Source: Bacteroidales bacterium
Lineage (GTDB): Bacteria > Bacteroidota > Bacteroidia > Bacteroidales > P3
Assembly: GCA_016281475.1 (NCBI GenBank)
Contig: JAEEIS010000160.1
Location: 1 to 8,309 of the forward strand
DNA: 8,309 nt
Direction of reading: 5' to 3'
Numbering within the stretch: the first letter of the stretch is position 1; each line of letters starts with the position of its first letter. The translations under genes were made by a program, and so were the position numbers. This document shows, one piece after another, positions 7,505 through 8,309 of the stretch. The notes beneath the pieces are model-generated. The model was not told the DNA's origin, made no database searches, and saw nothing but the letters and a program-made list of their open reading frames with translations.

Positions 7505-8309
7505 ATGGCCGACGAACGTACAATCAAATCTTCCTTGCATCCTCCGAGGAGTTAGAAAATGACCGAAATGCCTTTGGCAACCTTGTCCGCAGACTCGACA
7601 AGATATACGAGAAGCGTGGTATCCGTATCGAACTATTTGAGTGGGAAGACTACGATGCTGCTTACAACGACCGTCGCAAACAGGACGAATACAACGACCG
7701 AGTGCGTGCCAGCGACATGTTCCTAGCTCTCTTCCACATCAAGGCGGGCAAATATACCATCGAGGAGTTCGATGTCGCAACAGAAGAGTTTAAACGCACT
7801 GGCAAGACCCCTAAGTCATACGTCTATTGCCGCGACTTGCAAGATGGGGAACAGGAGAGTGAAGAACTGAAGGAGTTCAAGCACCGTCTTTTCGAGGAAA
7901 TGGGGCACTATTATTGTCGCTATAACAACAAGGACAGTATGCAGCTGCATTTTGTCATGCAGCTCCAGTTGGTCGAAAACAGCCGTATGGATGACCTCAA
8001 GGTGCAAGACGGCACTGTCTGCCTTGGCGACACGCCCATTGCCCGCATGGACAATCTTCGATTTGCTGCCGACAATGAAGACTACCAACGCATGAGCCGT
8101 CGGCTCGCCGAACTGCCACAGAAGATTGAGAAGAAGCGTCTACATGTCGAGAAATACCCCGACGATACCGATTCACAGGAAGAACTACAGGACCTTCTCA
8201 ACGAACGCAACCAACTGCAAGAGGCTTTTGACCAGCAGCAACAATTCCTTTTCGATACTGCCAAACGCATCGCCCAGTTACAAGGTGATACCATTACCGA
8301 CCGTATGCG
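7505..8309 (+). CDS. TIR/DUF4062-like domain protein, frameshifted near start and cut by window end
   Basis: The main frame is open from 7471 to the window end and encodes IFLASSEELENDR onward. It contains no ATG, GTG or TTG between its upstream stop (7468-7470) and that motif. The natural ATG at 7505 encodes MADERTIK in another frame and stops at 7553-7555. Re-reading one base after the AAA codon (7526-7528) gives MADERTIKIFLASSEE, the expected family start; numbering follows this model. Residues 5-110 alternate strands and helices like a TIR or DUF4062 fold: TIKIFLASS, IRIELFEW, SDMFLALF, SYVYCRDL. A conserved-looking AGKYTIEEFDVA (81-92) contains Glu87-Glu88, a candidate active-site position. 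A second conserved block follows (MGHYYCRYNNKDSMQLHF, 133-150), then a charged helical, probably coiled-coil region from about 190. I recall Bacteroidota relatives continuing into TPR repeats. Codons such as CTA, CGA and ATA are commoner than in the neighbouring genes. Function is unproven; defence or signalling is a guess. Confidence 0.7.
7523..7531 (+). other. Apparent -1 frameshift site in the TIR-like gene
   Basis: The bases ATCAAATCT read Ile-Lys-Ser from the ATG at 7505, followed by a stop eight codons later. One extra A (AAAATC in place of AAATC) would join MADERTIK to IFLASSEE without a gap. The site may be a real one-base deletion, a sequencing or assembly error, or a recoding point. 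The slip is not supported by a classical X-XXY-YYZ heptamer, so recoding is the least likely of the three. Confidence 0.65.

Noticed and set aside
7505..7555. A 16-codon leader peptide beginning at the ATG at 7505
   Set aside because: The eight residues MADERTIK join seamlessly to IFLASSEEL after a one-base shift, which fits a disrupted gene start better than an independent peptide. There is no terminator or amino-acid run suggesting attenuation.
7374..7562. Small plus-strand open frame starting with GTG (62 codons)
   Set aside because: It runs through the promoter and start of the TIR-like gene in the third frame, has a hydrophobic but unstructured start, and shows no family signal.
1..8309. 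CRISPR array, tRNA, rRNA, insertion sequence or attachment site
   Set aside because: No regularly spaced repeats, tRNA-like cloverleaf, transposase coding or terminal inverted repeats were recognised on either strand by eye.

Overview
The window looks like chromosomal DNA of an anaerobic Bacteroidota member, probably order Bacteroidales. No gene start has a convincing Shine-Dalgarno sequence, and starts sit in A/T-rich leaders instead. Four upstream regions carry close matches to the Bacteroidota -7 box TAnnTTTG. The proteins (type II branched-chain aminotransferase, HydG with a TM1266-type partner, ClpC with a long acidic linker) fit this group. The species cannot be named from the sequence. 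Coding regions are fairly GC-rich, which explains the long antisense open frames seen over most genes.

Layout, left to right. (1) 1-857, plus strand: the 3' part of a branched-chain aminotransferase gene (ilvE), ending in a hairpin terminator at 886-916. (2) 947-2684, minus strand: a two-gene unit transcribed crt then hbd, encoding crotonase and 3-hydroxybutyryl-CoA dehydrogenase, with its own terminator at 947-981. (3) 2685-2843: a compact divergent promoter region. (4) 2844-4541, plus strand: a TM1266-family ACT-like small protein followed after 15 bases by hydG, the radical-SAM enzyme that makes the CO and cyanide ligands of [FeFe]-hydrogenase. (5) 4559-4595: a terminator usable from both sides, lying between hydG and the convergent clpC. 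(6) 4612-7251, minus strand: clpC, a two-AAA+-domain Clp unfoldase. (7) 7252-7504: a second divergent promoter region. (8) 7505 to the window end, plus strand: an incomplete gene for a TIR/DUF4062-like domain plus helical region, whose natural-looking ATG lies one frame away from the rest of the protein.

Together, crt/hbd and the hydG pair suggest a fermentative anaerobe that disposes of electrons through 3-hydroxybutyryl-CoA/crotonyl-CoA (butyrate-type) chemistry and through hydrogen metabolism. The two units are transcribed divergently from a shared control region. The Hbd has NADP-type Rossmann features (GxGxxA, and Ser-Arg at the end of strand 2), so it may use NADP(H). The most unusual object is the TIR-like gene at the right edge. 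It belongs to a poorly characterised Bacteroidota family that could be a signalling or defence effector, and it carries an apparent one-base frameshift exactly at the start of its conserved domain.
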